This document shows, piece after piece, positions 63,973-64,000 of a DNA stretch of 64,000 nt. The stretch spans positions 23,115 through 87,114 of the forward strand of contig NZ_FOMG01000018.1 of the NCBI RefSeq assembly GCF_900112485.1. The letters are read 5' to 3'. Below the pieces are notes generated by a model. That model had not been told where the DNA came from. It searched no databases and saw only the letters and a program-made list of their open reading frames with translations. The position numbers and the translations under genes were made by a program. The DNA comes from Clostridium uliginosum. Lineage in GTDB: Bacteria; Bacillota; Clostridia; Clostridiales; Clostridiaceae. Each line of letters opens with the position of its first letter. The stretch's first letter is position 1.

Positions 63973-64000
63973 GGTCAAGCCCTCGACCTATTAGTATCAG
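63973..64000 (-). rRNA. rrl: 23S ribosomal RNA, 3' end (partial)
   Basis: CTGATACTAATAGGTCGAGG then GCTTGACC is the conserved 3' end of Firmicute 23S rRNA. Only about 28 bases are inside the window; the exact end is estimated. Confidence 0.88.

Overview
The window is very AT-rich DNA from a low-GC, spore-forming Firmicute, most likely a Clostridium sensu stricto of the butyricum/beijerinckii type. Supporting signs are a bofA homologue beside recR-ybaB-dnaX, a large Bacillus/Clostridium-type SRP RNA, strong GGAGG ribosome binding sites, TTG starts, and carbohydrate PTS operons. The species is an inference. Most genes lie on the minus strand. An rrn operon enters at the right edge (5S complete, 23S 3' end only).

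Region 1 (1-9706) is accessory. It looks like the right part of a Tn7-like transposon. The end at 9706 reads TGTCAAAAAAAAG inward, and several TnsB-site-like repeats lie within about 500 bp of it. A decayed tns operon follows: a small HTH gene joined to a tnsC fragment without Walker A, then an intact tniQ/tnsD. The cargo is a 10-helix membrane protein of unknown function, a Gabija-like pair (OLD-type ATPase/TOPRIM nuclease plus UvrD-like helicase, overlapping by one base), a doubtful small ORF and a divergent GIY-YIG-like protein. The element sits 7 bp after the stop codon of a DUF1015 gene in the serine operon, which suggests a Tn7-type attachment site there. The left end is outside the window.

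Region 2 (9714-20124) holds serC-serA-DUF1015, an M32 carboxypeptidase, a small Cys-rich protein, a secreted choline-binding/SH3b/CHAP cell-wall hydrolase, a BcrA-type ABC transporter, bofA and yaaL. Region 3 (20500-29505) is core information processing: recR, ybaB, dnaX, thyA-dfrA, SRP RNA, two tRNA-Ser genes, a PAP2 phosphatase, tadA and a CorC-type transporter. Region 4 (30012-35220) is an alpha-glucoside PTS locus (EIICB, 6-phospho-alpha-glucosidase, RpiR regulator) with two small membrane-protein genes. Region 5 (35536-42428) holds tRNA-Arg, a CtpE-like P-type ATPase, plsC, a DEAD-box helicase with a structured leader, and an Hsp20-like protein. Region 6 (42637-48574) is a LevR-type activator with a sigma-54-driven mannose-family PTS operon. 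Region 7 (48631-57747) has an HD protein, amtB-glnK behind a leader terminator, an APH-fold kinase, a DUF1540 protein, a tandem P-loop ATPase, a SulP transporter, and dapA under a lysine riboswitch. Region 8 (58334-64000) has an MBL hydrolase, a DUF1461 membrane protein, a GH31 alpha-glucosidase with a divergent AraC regulator, and the rRNA end.

Two families of small non-coding repeats run through the core. One is a palindromic element of about 60-80 bp that starts GGCATAT and appears to target TA, often at stop codons. The other is a 223-292 bp MITE-like element with about 30-bp inverted ends and 8-bp target duplications. In two of its four complete copies an exact 68-bp two-hairpin module is present, and half of this module also occurs in the 23S-5S spacer. 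No CRISPR array, complete insertion sequence or prophage was seen.
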